Of a stretch of 64,000 bases of DNA, positions 16,488 to 25,409 are shown one piece after another. The position numbers and the translations under genes were made by a program. The notes under the pieces were generated by a model. It had not been told where the DNA came from. It ran no database searches and saw only the letters and a program-made list of their open reading frames with translations. Origin of the DNA: Nesterenkonia lacusekhoensis (GTDB lineage Bacteria > Actinomycetota > Actinomycetes > Actinomycetales > Micrococcaceae); assembly GCF_017876395.1 (NCBI RefSeq), contig NZ_JAGINX010000001.1, forward strand, positions 1,426,001 through 1,490,000, read 5' to 3'. Position 1 is the first letter of the stretch; the number at the start of each line of letters is the position of its first letter.

Positions 16488-19345
16488 CAGTGAGCCGCCT
16501 GGTGCCAGCTCGAGCCGACGCCCACGTGGACCTCCAGCGGCACAGAGAGATCAGCGGCGGCACCCATCTTCTCCAGCACCAGAGCCTCCAGCGTCTCGCG
16601 CTCTCCGGGGGCGACCTCGAAGATGAGCTCATCGTGGACCTGCAGCAGCATGCGGGACTGCAGCTGCCGCTCGGTCAGTGCGGCATCCACGTCGATCATC
16701 GCGCGTTTGATGATGTCGGCGGCCGAACCCTGGATCGGGGCGTTGAGTGCGGCCCGCTCGGCCATCTGACGCAGCTGCCTGTTCTCGCTGGTCAGATCCG
16801 GCAGATAGCGGCGCCGCCCGTAGATGGTGGAGGTGAAGCCGTCCTTCTTGGCCTGGGTGACCACTTCGCGCAGGTAGTCGCGCACGGATCCGAAGCGTTC
16901 GAAGTACTCATTCATCAGGTTCCGGGCCTCGTCCACACCGATGCCCAGCTGCTTGGACAGTCCGAAGCTGGAGAGGCCGTAGGCCAGGCCGTAGCTCATG
17001 GCCTTGACTTTGGAGCGCTGCTCGGCGCTGACCTCCTCAGTGCCCACACCGAAGACCCGGGCGCCCACGAAGTTGTGCAGGTCCTCGCCGGCCTTGAACG
17101 CGTCGATCAGCGCCTCGTCCCCGGAGAGATGGGCCATGATGCGCATCTCGATCTGCGAATAGTCGGCGGTCAGCAGGCTCTCATACCCATCGCCGACCAC
17201 GAAGGCGTCCCGGATCAGCCGGCCCGCCGCAGTGCGCACCGGGATGTTCTGCAGATTGGGATGCAGGGAGGAGAGCCGGCCGGTGGCGGCCACCGTCTGG
17301 GCGTAGGTGGTGTGGATGCGACCGCCCTGGACCGATTCGATGAGCCCGGTGACGGTCTGGCGCAGCTTGGTGGCATCCCGGTGTGCCATCAGGTTGACCA
17401 GGAACTGGTTGCCCGGGGTCTCCGGGGAGGTCTTGGTCAGCAGGTCCTGCAGAGTCTCCACGTCGGTGGAGTAGCCGGTCTTGTTCTTCCGCACCCCCGC
17501 CGTGGGCAGCTCCAGCTCCTCGAAGAGCACGGTCTGCAGCTGCTTGGGCGAGCCAAGCTTCACTTCATGGCCGACCACGTCATAGGCCGCCTGGGCCGAG
17601 GCCTCGATGCTCCGGGCGAACTCTGCGTCGAGCTCCTGGAGCATCTCGGTGCTGACCGCGATACCGGTGAGCTCCATCTGCAGCAGGATCTCCGCCAGCG
17701 GGATCTCCATCTCGTAGAACAGCTGCTCGGCCTTGCGGTCCACCAGCTCGGCGTGCAGGCGGGAGGAGAGGCTGTGCAGCAGCATGCCGCGCACCCCCGC
17801 CCGGGCCAGGTCTTCCTCGGTGACGCCGGGGACAGGCTCCTGGGCGGCGTCGAAGAGCGAGCCTTGGACCGGCTCCTCCCCGGATCCTGCGAACCGCTCC
17901 CCGCCGATGTAGTCCGAGGGTTCGGTCGAGCTGCTCAGGTGCTGGGCGACCAGATCGTCGAAGGCGAAGTTCCGCCGGTCAGGCTGAACGAGGTAGCCGG
18001 AGATCAGCGTGTCCTCCACCGCGCCGCGCAGCGGCAGGCCGCGCCACGCCAGGCGCTTGCCCGCGTCCTTGACGTCATGGAGCAGCTTGGGCTTCTCCGC
18101 AGCGAGCAGCCAGTCGGCGAGGGCCGATTCCAGCTCCTCATCGGCAGAACTCAGCGGAACGGCGAGCGCGGTCACCGGCTCCCGGGACGGTTCACCCTCG
18201 TGCTGATGCGGCGCGGGGACCAGGACCACGGCCAGCGCCTCAGCGGTCCGCGCCGCCTCATCGCGCTGGGCCTTGGTGGATCGCGACTCCCCCGAGCGGT
18301 CCAGGCACAGGCTCAGCGCCAGCGGGGCCTCCTCATGCTCGCTGAGGAACGTGTTCAGCTCCGCAGCTGAGGCGGCCACCCGCACCTCCGGCAGGGCCTC
18401 GGTGGGCTCAGCGGAGAGGTCGGCCTCCGGGAAGCGACTGGCGAAGACTTCGAAGAGCCGCTCACGGATCTGGTTGAACTGCAGAGCATCGAAGAGCGGC
18501 TCCACCGCTTCACGGTCCGGAGAGGTGAGCAGGCAGTCTTCGAGCTGGACCGGCAGGTCGAGGTCGCGGACCAACCAGTTGAGCTCCAAGTTGCGCTCGA
18601 CGTCGGCCAGGGCGGCGCGCAGGTTCTCGCCCACTTTGCCCCGGATGTCCTCGGCGTGGGCGATGATCTCGGCCGCGGAGCCGTATTCGGTGATCCACTT
18701 GGCCGCCGTCTTCGGGCCGACCTTGGGCACTCCGGGCAGGTTGTCCGCACTCTCGCCGACCAGTGCCGCCAGATCGCGGTAGCGCTGCGGAGGCACCAGA
18801 TACTTGGCCTCCACCCCGGCGGGGTCCAGGCGGACCGATTTGGAGACTCCGGAGGTCGGGTAGTCCAGGTGGGTGTTCTCGGTGACCAGCTGCAGGGCGT
18901 CGCGGTCCCCAGAGACGATCAGCGTCTGCCAGCCGGCCTCCTCCGCCTGGGTGACGTAGGTGGCCACGATGTCGTCGGCCTCATAGCCTTCCACGGTCAC
19001 CGCAGGGATCCGCAGCGCCTCAGCCACCTGCTTGATCAGGTCGATCTGGCCGCGGAACTCCTCCGGGGTCTTGTCCCGTCCGCCCTTGTACTCGTCATAG
19101 GACTGGTGGCGGAAGGTCGGAGTGTCCAGGTCGAAGGCCAGCGCCACATGGGTGGGCTGCTCCTCGCGGATGAGTTTGAGCAGCATATTGGTGAAGCCGT
19201 GCACGGCATTGGTGTACTGCCCGGAATCGGTGATGAAGCTCTCCGGGGGCAGGGCGTAGAAGGCACGGAAGGCCATGGAGTGGCCATCGACCACCAACAG
19301 CTTCTTGGGGGACTCGCTCGCGGGGTTCACAGGGCTCGGGTTCAC
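16487..19345 (-). CDS. polA: DNA polymerase I
   Basis: A 952-residue protein with an N-terminal 5'-3' exonuclease (about 1-310), a degenerate 3'-5' exonuclease domain (about 330-540) and a family A polymerase domain. Polymerase motif A DYSQIEMR begins at D728, motif B includes KAMSYGLAYGL, and motif C is QVHDELIFE. The middle domain lacks the DxE metal ligands expected for proofreading, as in other actinobacterial PolA. It fills repair gaps and removes RNA primers. The GTG start lies 6 nt after a TAGGCT -10 box; the promoter is divergent from that of the thioesterase gene. Confidence 0.97.
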   Translation of the reverse strand: MNPSPVNPASESPKKLLVVDGHSMAFRAFYALPPESFITDSGQYTNAVHGFTNMLLKLIREEQPTHVALAFDLDTPTFRHQSYDEYKGGRDKTPEEFRGQIDLIKQVAEALRIPAVTVEGYEADDIVATYVTQAEEAGWQTLIVSGDRDALQLVTENTHLDYPTSGVSKSVRLDPAGVEAKYLVPPQRYRDLAALVGESADNLPGVPKVGPKTAAKWITEYGSAAEIIAHAEDIRGKVGENLRAALADVERNLELNWLVRDLDLPVQLEDCLLTSPDREAVEPLFDALQFNQIRERLFEVFASRFPEADLSAEPTEALPEVRVAASAAELNTFLSEHEEAPLALSLCLDRSGESRSTKAQRDEAARTAEALAVVLVPAPHQHEGEPSREPVTALAVPLSSADEELESALADWLLAAEKPKLLHDVKDAGKRLAWRGLPLRGAVEDTLISGYLVQPDRRNFAFDDLVAQHLSSSTEPSDYIGGERFAGSGEEPVQGSLFDAAQEPVPGVTEEDLARAGVRGMLLHSLSSRLHAELVDRKAEQLFYEMEIPLAEILLQMELTGIAVSTEMLQELDAEFARSIEASAQAAYDVVGHEVKLGSPKQLQTVLFEELELPTAGVRKNKTGYSTDVETLQDLLTKTSPETPGNQFLVNLMAHRDATKLRQTVTGLIESVQGGRIHTTYAQTVAATGRLSSLHPNLQNIPVRTAAGRLIRDAFVVGDGYESLLTADYSQIEMRIMAHLSGDEALIDAFKAGEDLHNFVGARVFGVGTEEVSAEQRSKVKAMSYGLAYGLSSFGLSKQLGIGVDEARNLMNEYFERFGSVRDYLREVVTQAKKDGFTSTIYGRRRYLPDLTSENRQLRQMAERAALNAPIQGSAADIIKRAMIDVDAALTERQLQSRMLLQVHDELIFEVAPGERETLEALVLEKMGAAADLSVPLEVHVGVGSSWHQAAH

Positions 19346-19351
19346 AGGACA

Positions 19352-19357
19352 AGCCTA
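19352..19357 (-). promoter_or_regulatory. -10 box of polA (leaderless)
   Basis: TAGGCT on the minus strand with 6 nt to the GTG at 19345-19343. It is only 4 bp from the oppositely directed -10 box of the thioesterase gene. Confidence 0.55.
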
Positions 19358-19361
19358 TCGA

Positions 19362-19367
19362 TAGAGT
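19362..19367 (+). promoter_or_regulatory. -10 box of the thioesterase gene (leaderless)
   Basis: TAGAGT with 7 nt to the ATG at 19375. Back-to-back with the polA -10 box. Confidence 0.55.
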
Positions 19368-19374
19368 GGCCCCT

Positions 19375-19902
19375 ATGAGCGATTCCACCCCCGAGATCAC
19401 TGCCCCTGAGACCACCGCCCCCGCCGGACCGACACCCTTCCCCACTGACGCGGAGCGCCGCGCGCTGCTCGAGGAGAGCGGCATCCCGGAGGAGTTCCAT
19501 CACCTGCTGGGCCCGCACGGCGTGGCACCGCTGAACCGCAGGCTGGGCATCCGGATGGTGGAGATGTCCGCGGAGCGCATGGTGGCCACGATGCCGGTGG
19601 CCGGCAATGAGCAGAACGTGGGGATCCTCCACGGGGGCGCCCATTTCGTGCTTGCCGAGTCGTTGGGCTCAGTGGCCGCGCTGCTGCACGTCTACCAGAA
19701 CCTCGGTGAGGTCCATCCGACAGTGGGCACCGAGCTCAGCGCCACCCACCACCGCTCGGTCAGCGAGGGAACGGTGACCGCCACCTGCACGCCGCTGAAC
19801 CTGGGGCGGCAGATGACCAGCCACGAGATCGTGATGCGCGACGACGCCGGACGCCGCCTCTCCACCGCGCGGATGACCAATATGATCCTGCGGCCGCGCT
19901 GA
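19375..19902 (+). CDS. Hotdog-fold acyl-CoA thioesterase (PaaI-like)
   Basis: A 175-residue single hotdog-domain protein. The segment GILHGGAHFVLAESLGS (about residues 82-98) is the PaaI-type active-site helix, with HGG and a following acidic residue. Such enzymes hydrolyse acyl-CoA thioesters; the acyl group is unknown. The first 30 residues are proline- and threonine-rich and probably disordered. ATG 19375 is preferred over ATG 19366 because of the TAGAGT box 7 nt upstream. PaaI-type genes next to polA are common in actinobacteria. Confidence 0.85.
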   Translation: MSDSTPEITAPETTAPAGPTPFPTDAERRALLEESGIPEEFHHLLGPHGVAPLNRRLGIRMVEMSAERMVATMPVAGNEQNVGILHGGAHFVLAESLGSVAALLHVYQNLGEVHPTVGTELSATHHRSVSEGTVTATCTPLNLGRQMTSHEIVMRDDAGRRLSTARMTNMILRPR

Positions 19903-19905
19903 GCC

Positions 19906-21051
19906 TCAGTCCTGCAGCAGCTCCGTCAGAGCCTGGTCGATGGCGGCCGCGTGCTTCTCCGCGGTGTAGCGGTCGCGCACCACGGCAAGACCCTGCTCGC
20001 CGAGGCGGTGCAGCTGCTCCGGGTCCGCCAGGACCTCGCTGAGCACCCGCTGCAGGGAGTCCGCGCTTCCGGTGGCGTAGTACCGGCCGGTCTGTCCCTC
20101 GATCACCGCTTCGATCTCGGGGCTGGAGTCCGGGTGCCCGTCTTCGGCCACCACGGGTACGCCGAAGCTCAGCGCCTGAGTGACGTTCAGTCCGGCCCCA
20201 CCGATGGAGACGGCCACATCGGCGCGGGCATAGAGCTCGCTGAGCCGCTCGTAGTCATAGACCGCACCCAGGAACTCGGCCTCGACGCCCAGGGCGGCGA
20301 ACTTCTCCTCCAGCCGGGGACGCTCAGCCCCATCGCCGACCACCACCACGCGCGGGCGAGGCGCCTCCTCCGGGAAGGCATGAAGCGCCTCGGCCAGAGT
20401 GTCCAGTCGGTGACGTGCTGTGAGGCGGGAGCTGTAGATGATCGTGGGGCGGCCGGCGTCGGGGCCCTGCTCAGCCCGGCGCTGGTCCGCGGCGTGGCCT
20501 TCCTCCGCGGCCTGGCCGGTCAGCGACTCCGGGTAGATGCTGTTGTAGACGACCTTGATCTTCTGCTCCGGGACGCCATAGGAGACCCCGAGCTCCTTGG
20601 CTCGGTCGCCGTAGACGAGCAGGCCGTCAGCCAGGGCGTAAAAGGCCAGGCGCAGCCGACGCTTGGCGCCGCTCTCCGGGCGCTTCCAGCCGTGGCCCCA
20701 GAAGATGACCCGACGGCGCCGCAGCTTGCCGACCACAAGCGCCGCCCAGGCGGAGAGGGTGTAGATGCGTCCGGCCAGCACATAGGCATCATGGCCGCCG
20801 GTGAAGACATCGCGGACCTGGCCGTCCTCCCACCACAGGGGCCCGAAGGTACGGAAGGTCATCGGAGTGACATGACTCAGGACATCCTCAGAGGCAGGCT
20901 GGATGCGGTCGGCCGCAGCGCCTTCTGAGTTCTTGAACCGTCCGACCAGGTCATAGGAGATCCTGCGGGACTTCAGCAGATTCTTCAGCAGGGGCTCACG
21001 GTAGTGGGCAACTGTCGGTTGGACCACGAAGTAGACCCTGGGCTTTTCCAT
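19906..21051 (-). CDS. Glycosyltransferase family 4 (GT-B fold)
   Basis: A 381-residue GT-B glycosyltransferase. The N-terminal Rossmann half begins RVYFVVQPTVAHYREPLL. The C-terminal half has IIYSSRLTARHRLDTL, VVVVGDGAERPRLEE and GVPVVAEDGHPDSSPE, a GT4 nucleotide-sugar site in which acidic residues follow the GVPVV loop. Donor and acceptor are unknown; a surface glycan is likely from the neighbours. ATG 21051 begins 3 nt after the tRNA-Gly gene ends and has no ribosome-binding site. The 48 extra in-frame codons upstream run through the tRNA and are not real. Normal translation would need a processed, leaderless mRNA or the internal GTG at residue 9, which has AGGG 8 nt upstream. Confidence 0.85.
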   Translation of the reverse strand: MEKPRVYFVVQPTVAHYREPLLKNLLKSRRISYDLVGRFKNSEGAAADRIQPASEDVLSHVTPMTFRTFGPLWWEDGQVRDVFTGGHDAYVLAGRIYTLSAWAALVVGKLRRRRVIFWGHGWKRPESGAKRRLRLAFYALADGLLVYGDRAKELGVSYGVPEQKIKVVYNSIYPESLTGQAAEEGHAADQRRAEQGPDAGRPTIIYSSRLTARHRLDTLAEALHAFPEEAPRPRVVVVGDGAERPRLEEKFAALGVEAEFLGAVYDYERLSELYARADVAVSIGGAGLNVTQALSFGVPVVAEDGHPDSSPEIEAVIEGQTGRYYATGSADSLQRVLSEVLADPEQLHRLGEQGLAVVRDRYTAEKHAAAIDQALTELLQD

Positions 21052-21054
21052 CGG

Positions 21055-21125
21055 AGGGGATGACGGGAATCGAACCCGCGTCGTCGGTTTGGAAGACCGA
21101 AGCTTTACCATTAAGCTACATCCCC
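21055..21125 (-). tRNA. tRNA-Gly (anticodon TCC)
   Basis: A 71-nt cloverleaf: acceptor GGGGATG/CATCCCC, D stem GCTT/AAGC, anticodon stem TCGGT/ACCGA with loop CTTCCAA, T stem GCGGG/CCCGT with loop TTCGATT, and discriminator T as in bacterial tRNA-Gly. CCA is not encoded. The glycosyltransferase start codon follows after 3 nt. Confidence 0.95.
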
Positions 21126-21175
21126 GCTCTGCCGGCCCTCCTGCGGTCCGGCGTCGCGCTGTGAACGCTCCACAT

Positions 21176-21206
21176 ATCTTAGCCCCAGCCTGCACGGCTA
21201 TGCCAA
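21176..21206 (-). promoter_or_regulatory. Promoter of the tRNA-Gly/glycosyltransferase unit
   Basis: On the minus strand TTGGCA (21206-21201), 19 nt, TAAGAT (21181-21176). The spacer is slightly long. It would start transcription about 45 nt before the tRNA. Confidence 0.45.
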
Positions 21207-21226
21207 ATCCGGCGGGCAGAAGCCGT

Positions 21227-21232
21227 TAGAGT
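21227..21232 (+). promoter_or_regulatory. -10 box of the CgeB-like gene (leaderless)
   Basis: TAGAGT with 6 nt to the GTG at 21239. Confidence 0.5.
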
Positions 21233-21238
21233 CGGTAC

Positions 21239-23320
21239 GTGCATTCACAGGACCACGCTCGGCAGGAGTACCTCCAGCGCCTGGACGAGGCCGCCCAGGC
21301 CCACCGCGGCGCCGCACAGCGACTGCAGGAGACCACCCGCTTCCCGGAGCGCTGGGAGCCGCTGCGCCGAGCGCACGAACGCCGTGCCGCCGATCTCGCC
21401 TCGCGGGCGGAGGACCCCCGGCCGGAGCAGGAGCACAGCACTGCCGCCCTCGCCGCGGCCCGGCCGCACCAGCTGATCGAACAGACTCTGAACGCCGCCG
21501 CCGAACTGCCCACCGGCGAGCCCGGGATCTCCCGTCCGAGGCTGCAGCTGCGCATCGGCATCATCTGCGATCGCTTTCTCTACGACACCTTCACCGGCTT
21601 GGCCCAGCTAGTCCCGATCACCCCGAGCAGCTGGCGGGAGCATCTCGGCCAGGTGGATCTGCTGCTGGTGGCCGCCACCTGGCGCGGCCATGACGGCGCC
21701 TCCTGGGACGTCACCGCCCCCGAAGCCGCCGCGAACCGCCGCATGCTCATCGAGGAGATCCTGCCTGCCTTCCGCCGGGAGGGAACACCCACGCTGTTCT
21801 ACGGCAAGGAGGATCCGCCGGACTACCGAGAGTTCCTCGACGTCGCCCAGGCCTGTGAGCACATCGCCACCACCGCCGAGGAGATGCTGCCGCGCTATGC
21901 CCAGGACTGTCCGCAGGCGCGCAGCATCTCTGTGCTGCCCTTCGCGGTGAACCCGCAGCTGCACACCCCACTGGGCTCTCGGCGTCCGCGTCCCGGTCCC
22001 GCTGAGCATCCGGTGGCTCCCCAGGACCTGATCTTCTTCGCCGGCTCATGGATGGGGAAGAAATACCCGCAGCGGGCCCGCTATGCCCGGTGGATCCTAG
22101 ACGGCGTGCTGGCCGCCGGACGCCCCTTCGCCCTGGTGGACCGCTATTGGGGCGCGAAGAACCCGGTGACCGGACTGCCCACCCCCAACCAGCTGGTGCC
22201 CTTCGAGTATTGGCCCCACCGCAGCGAGTCCATGGCTCATGACGAGCTGATGCAGCTGCAGCGCGTCACCGATGTGGCGGTGAACTTCAATTCGGTGACC
22301 GACTCCATGACGATGTTCGCCAACCGTGTCCTGGAGCTGCAGGCCTCCGGAACCATGGTGCTCTCCACCTACAGCCGCGGAGTCGACGCTCGGTACCCGC
22401 AGGTGCATACGGCCCGTTCCGCCGAGGACGTCAGGCGGCGCTTGGAGCGTCTCGACCTGGAGGAGCTGCGTGCGGTGCAGTCCACCGGCATCCGTGAGGT
22501 CTTCCTGCGCCACCACGGAGCCGACCTTCTGGCCGCCGCCGCCCGCCGCACCGGCCTCGAGGTCTCTCTGCCCCAGGAACGGGTGGTGGCGGTGACCGAG
22601 GAGATCACTGCCGAGCTCACCTCCGCCATGGAGGCCCAGCAGCTTCCCGACGGCGCTCAGCTCACCCTGACCACGTGGGAGCAGCTGGACTCTGCTCAGG
22701 TCGACATCCTGCTGCCGGTCAGCGCAGAGCATCACTATCCGCCCCACTACGCGGCCGATCACCTGGCCGCATTCCGCTACCAGTCCGCACCTGCCACGGC
22801 GACGGTGCCCGGCACCGCTGAGAAGACCGACCACCTGGTGCACCGGCACGTCCATGGCTGCGCGCAGGTGCCCGGATTCGCCGTGGAGCTCAGCGCCTGG
22901 TGGCTGCCCGGGCTGGATGATCTGACTGCTCTGAACCCGCAGGCGCTGCGGGAGCTGGCCCAGCGGCGGCGGATCTACCTGCTCCCCCATGGTCAGCACT
23001 GGGAGGCTCCGCCGAAGGACCCCTTCGAAAAAGAGATCGCGGGCTCTGCCGCCCGCCGGCCCTCAGCCCAGCAGCAGCTGGCGGGCCGAGCGCGTCGGAG
23101 CCTGCAGCAGCTCAGGCAGAGCCGTGCGGGACGAGCCGCAGCGGTCATCTACCGCCACACGGTGAAACCCTCGGACCAGGGGCTGCGCGAGGAGCTGGAG
23201 GCCGTCACCGCTGACATCGCCGTGATCGACGAGGTCTATGACCAGCTGCAGATCCCGCAGCGCGAAGCTGCGGCCGAAGCCGCCCGGCGTCAGCTCACCG
23301 AGCGCCGATACTCCTCGTAG
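21239..23320 (+). CDS. CgeB-like glycosyltransferase with helical N- and C-terminal regions
   Basis: A 693-residue protein. Residues 1-80 are rich in Ala, Arg, Glu and Gln and look helical, probably coiled-coil. From about residue 105 the protein reads IGIICDRFLYDTFTG, then DLLLVAATWRGHDGASWD and LFYGKEDPPDY. FFAGSWMGKKYPQR and FANRVLELQASGTMVLSTYS follow, the pattern of CgeB/glycosyltransferase family 1 proteins with a GT-B fold. The last 230 residues have no fold I recognise and end in a second helical region. It is cytoplasmic by lack of signal peptide or membrane spans. The GTG start is 6 nt after a TAGAGT box. It overlaps the convergent GT2 gene by 31 bp. Confidence 0.7.
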   Translation: MHSQDHARQEYLQRLDEAAQAHRGAAQRLQETTRFPERWEPLRRAHERRAADLASRAEDPRPEQEHSTAALAAARPHQLIEQTLNAAAELPTGEPGISRPRLQLRIGIICDRFLYDTFTGLAQLVPITPSSWREHLGQVDLLLVAATWRGHDGASWDVTAPEAAANRRMLIEEILPAFRREGTPTLFYGKEDPPDYREFLDVAQACEHIATTAEEMLPRYAQDCPQARSISVLPFAVNPQLHTPLGSRRPRPGPAEHPVAPQDLIFFAGSWMGKKYPQRARYARWILDGVLAAGRPFALVDRYWGAKNPVTGLPTPNQLVPFEYWPHRSESMAHDELMQLQRVTDVAVNFNSVTDSMTMFANRVLELQASGTMVLSTYSRGVDARYPQVHTARSAEDVRRRLERLDLEELRAVQSTGIREVFLRHHGADLLAAAARRTGLEVSLPQERVVAVTEEITAELTSAMEAQQLPDGAQLTLTTWEQLDSAQVDILLPVSAEHHYPPHYAADHLAAFRYQSAPATATVPGTAEKTDHLVHRHVHGCAQVPGFAVELSAWWLPGLDDLTALNPQALRELAQRRRIYLLPHGQHWEAPPKDPFEKEIAGSAARRPSAQQQLAGRARRSLQQLRQSRAGRAAAVIYRHTVKPSDQGLREELEAVTADIAVIDEVYDQLQIPQREAAAEAARRQLTERRYSS

Positions 23321-24201
23321 CGGGAGCCGGCGGCCGCCTGGAGCATGCCGCGGCCCTCGCGGAGATAGGCTGCATCCGCATAGCGCACCGGTCGGCGCCG
23401 CAGTCTGCGCGCGCCGTAGGCGAGGATGCCGTAGGTCAGCCGTGCTGTGCCTTCTGCGGCCACGCGCAGCCGGCCGTGCCCACGTCGGGTCAGCTTCAGA
23501 GCACGGACATGGCCGGCACGGACTCCCCGCTGCCGCATCCACTCCTCGGTGAGCCGCTCAGCGGGGACGTCCTCCTCCACCTGCGCCTCGGCGCACCACC
23601 AGGAGACCGCCCCGGCGGACTGCATCCGCTCGAAGAGGTCCGAATCCTCGCCGCCGGTGAAGTTGAAGGCGGTGTCGAAGCGGAAGCCGCGGCGGGTGAA
23701 CCATTCGGCGCGGACCAGCACGTTGTTGGTGGCTGGACGGTAGGCCCACGGCCCGGTGGGGAAATCGCTGCGCCGGATGAAACCGGTGCGCTCGATCCGC
23801 TCGGCCTCCTCAGCCGGGACGATCGATGCCACGGGCCCGGAGACGGTGTCCGCTCCGCTGCGCCGGGCGCACTCCAGCAGAGCGTCGAGCCACCCGGGGC
23901 GGACCCTCTCGTCGTCGTCGACGAAGATCACCGCCTGAGCGTCCTGCGGAACAGCCTCCACGGCGGCGTTGCGCGCGGCGGCGATGCCCGGCTCCGACTC
24001 GTGGACATAGCGAGCCTCGGGGTAGAGCCTCCCGACGACCTCCGCGGCCTGGCCCTCCGGGGAGTTGTCCACCACGATCACCTGGGGAGCCTGATCATCG
24101 CGCCCGGCGGCACGCACCGAGGTCAGCAGATCCGCGAGCAGATCGTTGCGGCGGTAGGTGCACACGCAGATCCAGCTGTGCTCGTAGGTCGGTGTGCTCA
24201 T
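23290..24201 (-). CDS. Glycosyltransferase family 2 (GT-A fold)
   Basis: A 303-residue GT-A glycosyltransferase. ICVCTYRRNDLLADLL opens the nucleotide-binding fold, VIVVDNS follows, and FVDDDERV (about residues 91-98) is the metal-binding DxD region. GGEDSDLFERM matches the acceptor-side ED motif of GT2 enzymes. No membrane helices are apparent. ATG 24201 overlaps the upstream gene's stop as ATGA; the 129 extra upstream codons in frame are Arg/Gly/His-rich shadow sequence. It is the third gene of an LCP-GT4-GT2 operon. Confidence 0.9.
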   Translation of the reverse strand: MSTPTYEHSWICVCTYRRNDLLADLLTSVRAAGRDDQAPQVIVVDNSPEGQAAEVVGRLYPEARYVHESEPGIAAARNAAVEAVPQDAQAVIFVDDDERVRPGWLDALLECARRSGADTVSGPVASIVPAEEAERIERTGFIRRSDFPTGPWAYRPATNNVLVRAEWFTRRGFRFDTAFNFTGGEDSDLFERMQSAGAVSWWCAEAQVEEDVPAERLTEEWMRQRGVRAGHVRALKLTRRGHGRLRVAAEGTARLTYGILAYGARRLRRRPVRYADAAYLREGRGMLQAAAGSRYEEYRRSVS

Positions 24202-25409
24202 GGGCGCAGGAACGTCCTCAGCAGTGCGGAGTACCGCTCGCCCAGCCGCGGCAGGTCGGCATGCTCGGCGACCCAGCGCCGCCCGGTCCGGCAGACAGGG
24301 GTCGACTCCGGGTCGCGGGCCAGCTCGGTGAAGGTCTCGGACAGCGCCTCGACGCTGCTGTCCACCACAGAGACGTTCTCCGCGTGGGAGAGGATCTCGG
24401 CGGCCTCGCCGGTGACGGTGGCGGTGATGTGCTTGCCCAGCCCCATCAGCTCGAAGGTCTTCGACGGCACGGTCCAGGCGAAGGAGGCCCAGTCGGTGCG
24501 CAGACTCACCAATGCGGTGTCCGCCCATCGGTAGTGCTCCCAGACCTGCTCGCCGTGGACGGCGTCGTGGAACTCCACCGCTGGGCATCCCTCTGCGAGA
24601 GCTTTCAGCTGATCCTTCTGGGTTCCGGAGCCCACCAGGCGCAGGGTGACTTCCACCTCGCCGCGCTCGACGATGCGCCTGACCGCACGGATGACCGTCT
24701 CCAAGGCCTGGCTCTCACCATGATTACCCAGATAAGCCACGCGGAGCTCACCGGCACGGCGTCGCCGGTGCTCCAGCTGCGGGATCTGCTCCAGCGTGAC
24801 GCCGTTGCTGATGGTCTCGACGCGATCCACCCCGCGGCCGCGCAGGCGCTCAGCGAAGCCGGCGGTGACGGTGACGACCAGCTCGGCGCGGCGCTGGACG
24901 CTGGTGACCGCCGCCTCCATGAGGCGGCCGGCCGGCCCTGCCCGGACTTCCGCCTCACGGGCCAGCTCGGGCCAGGCATCGCGCATATCCACGACCAAGG
25001 GGGCCCGGCGCAGTCGGGCGGCCAGCCAGCCGGCGCAGATGACCGGAAGCGCCGGCACGGTGGCCAGGACGACGTCCGGCCGCGGCGCTGCGACGGCCCG
25101 TGGGACCATCATCATCGAGGACACGGCGTCGGAGAGGAAGCGGCCCACCCGCGAATTGCGCAGCAGAAGGTACGGGGTGCGGCGGACGGCCTCCCCCGCC
25201 GGGCCCCGCTGGGGCTTCATCGTGAAGGCCCCCACGGACATCTGTTCGACCGGGGTATGGCGCGCATTGGCTGCGGGGGTGATCACGTCCACCTCCCAGC
25301 CGTCGGCGATCAGCGACTCCGTCAGTCGCTGCCAGCGGCGCTGCGGCGGAGTGCTCTCAGGCCAATAGGAATGGATGAGCAGCTGCAGCCGAGGTTTCGC
25401 CTGAGACAT
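24198..25409 (-). CDS. Glycosyltransferase family 4 (WbuB-like)
   Basis: A 403-residue GT-B glycosyltransferase. The N-terminal half begins LQLLIHSYWPESTPPQRRW and includes DVVLATVPALP and VVDMRDAWPE, typical of WbuB-like L-fucosamine or related transferases. The C-terminal half has VAYLGNHGESQALE, LVGSGTQKDQLK and PSKTFELMGLGKHITATV, where the donor-binding E/K motif is visible. Substrates are unknown. ATG 25409 overlaps the LCP stop as TGATG. Confidence 0.88.
   Translation of the reverse strand: MSQAKPRLQLLIHSYWPESTPPQRRWQRLTESLIADGWEVDVITPAANARHTPVEQMSVGAFTMKPQRGPAGEAVRRTPYLLLRNSRVGRFLSDAVSSMMMVPRAVAAPRPDVVLATVPALPVICAGWLAARLRRAPLVVDMRDAWPELAREAEVRAGPAGRLMEAAVTSVQRRAELVVTVTAGFAERLRGRGVDRVETISNGVTLEQIPQLEHRRRRAGELRVAYLGNHGESQALETVIRAVRRIVERGEVEVTLRLVGSGTQKDQLKALAEGCPAVEFHDAVHGEQVWEHYRWADTALVSLRTDWASFAWTVPSKTFELMGLGKHITATVTGEAAEILSHAENVSVVDSSVEALSETFTELARDPESTPVCRTGRRWVAEHADLPRLGERYSALLRTFLRP

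Noticed and set aside
21052-21195. In-frame extension of the glycosyltransferase reading MVKLRSSKPTTRVRFPSSPP
   Set aside because: It is the translation of the tRNA-Gly gene, a well-known annotation artefact; the tRNA folds perfectly on this strand.
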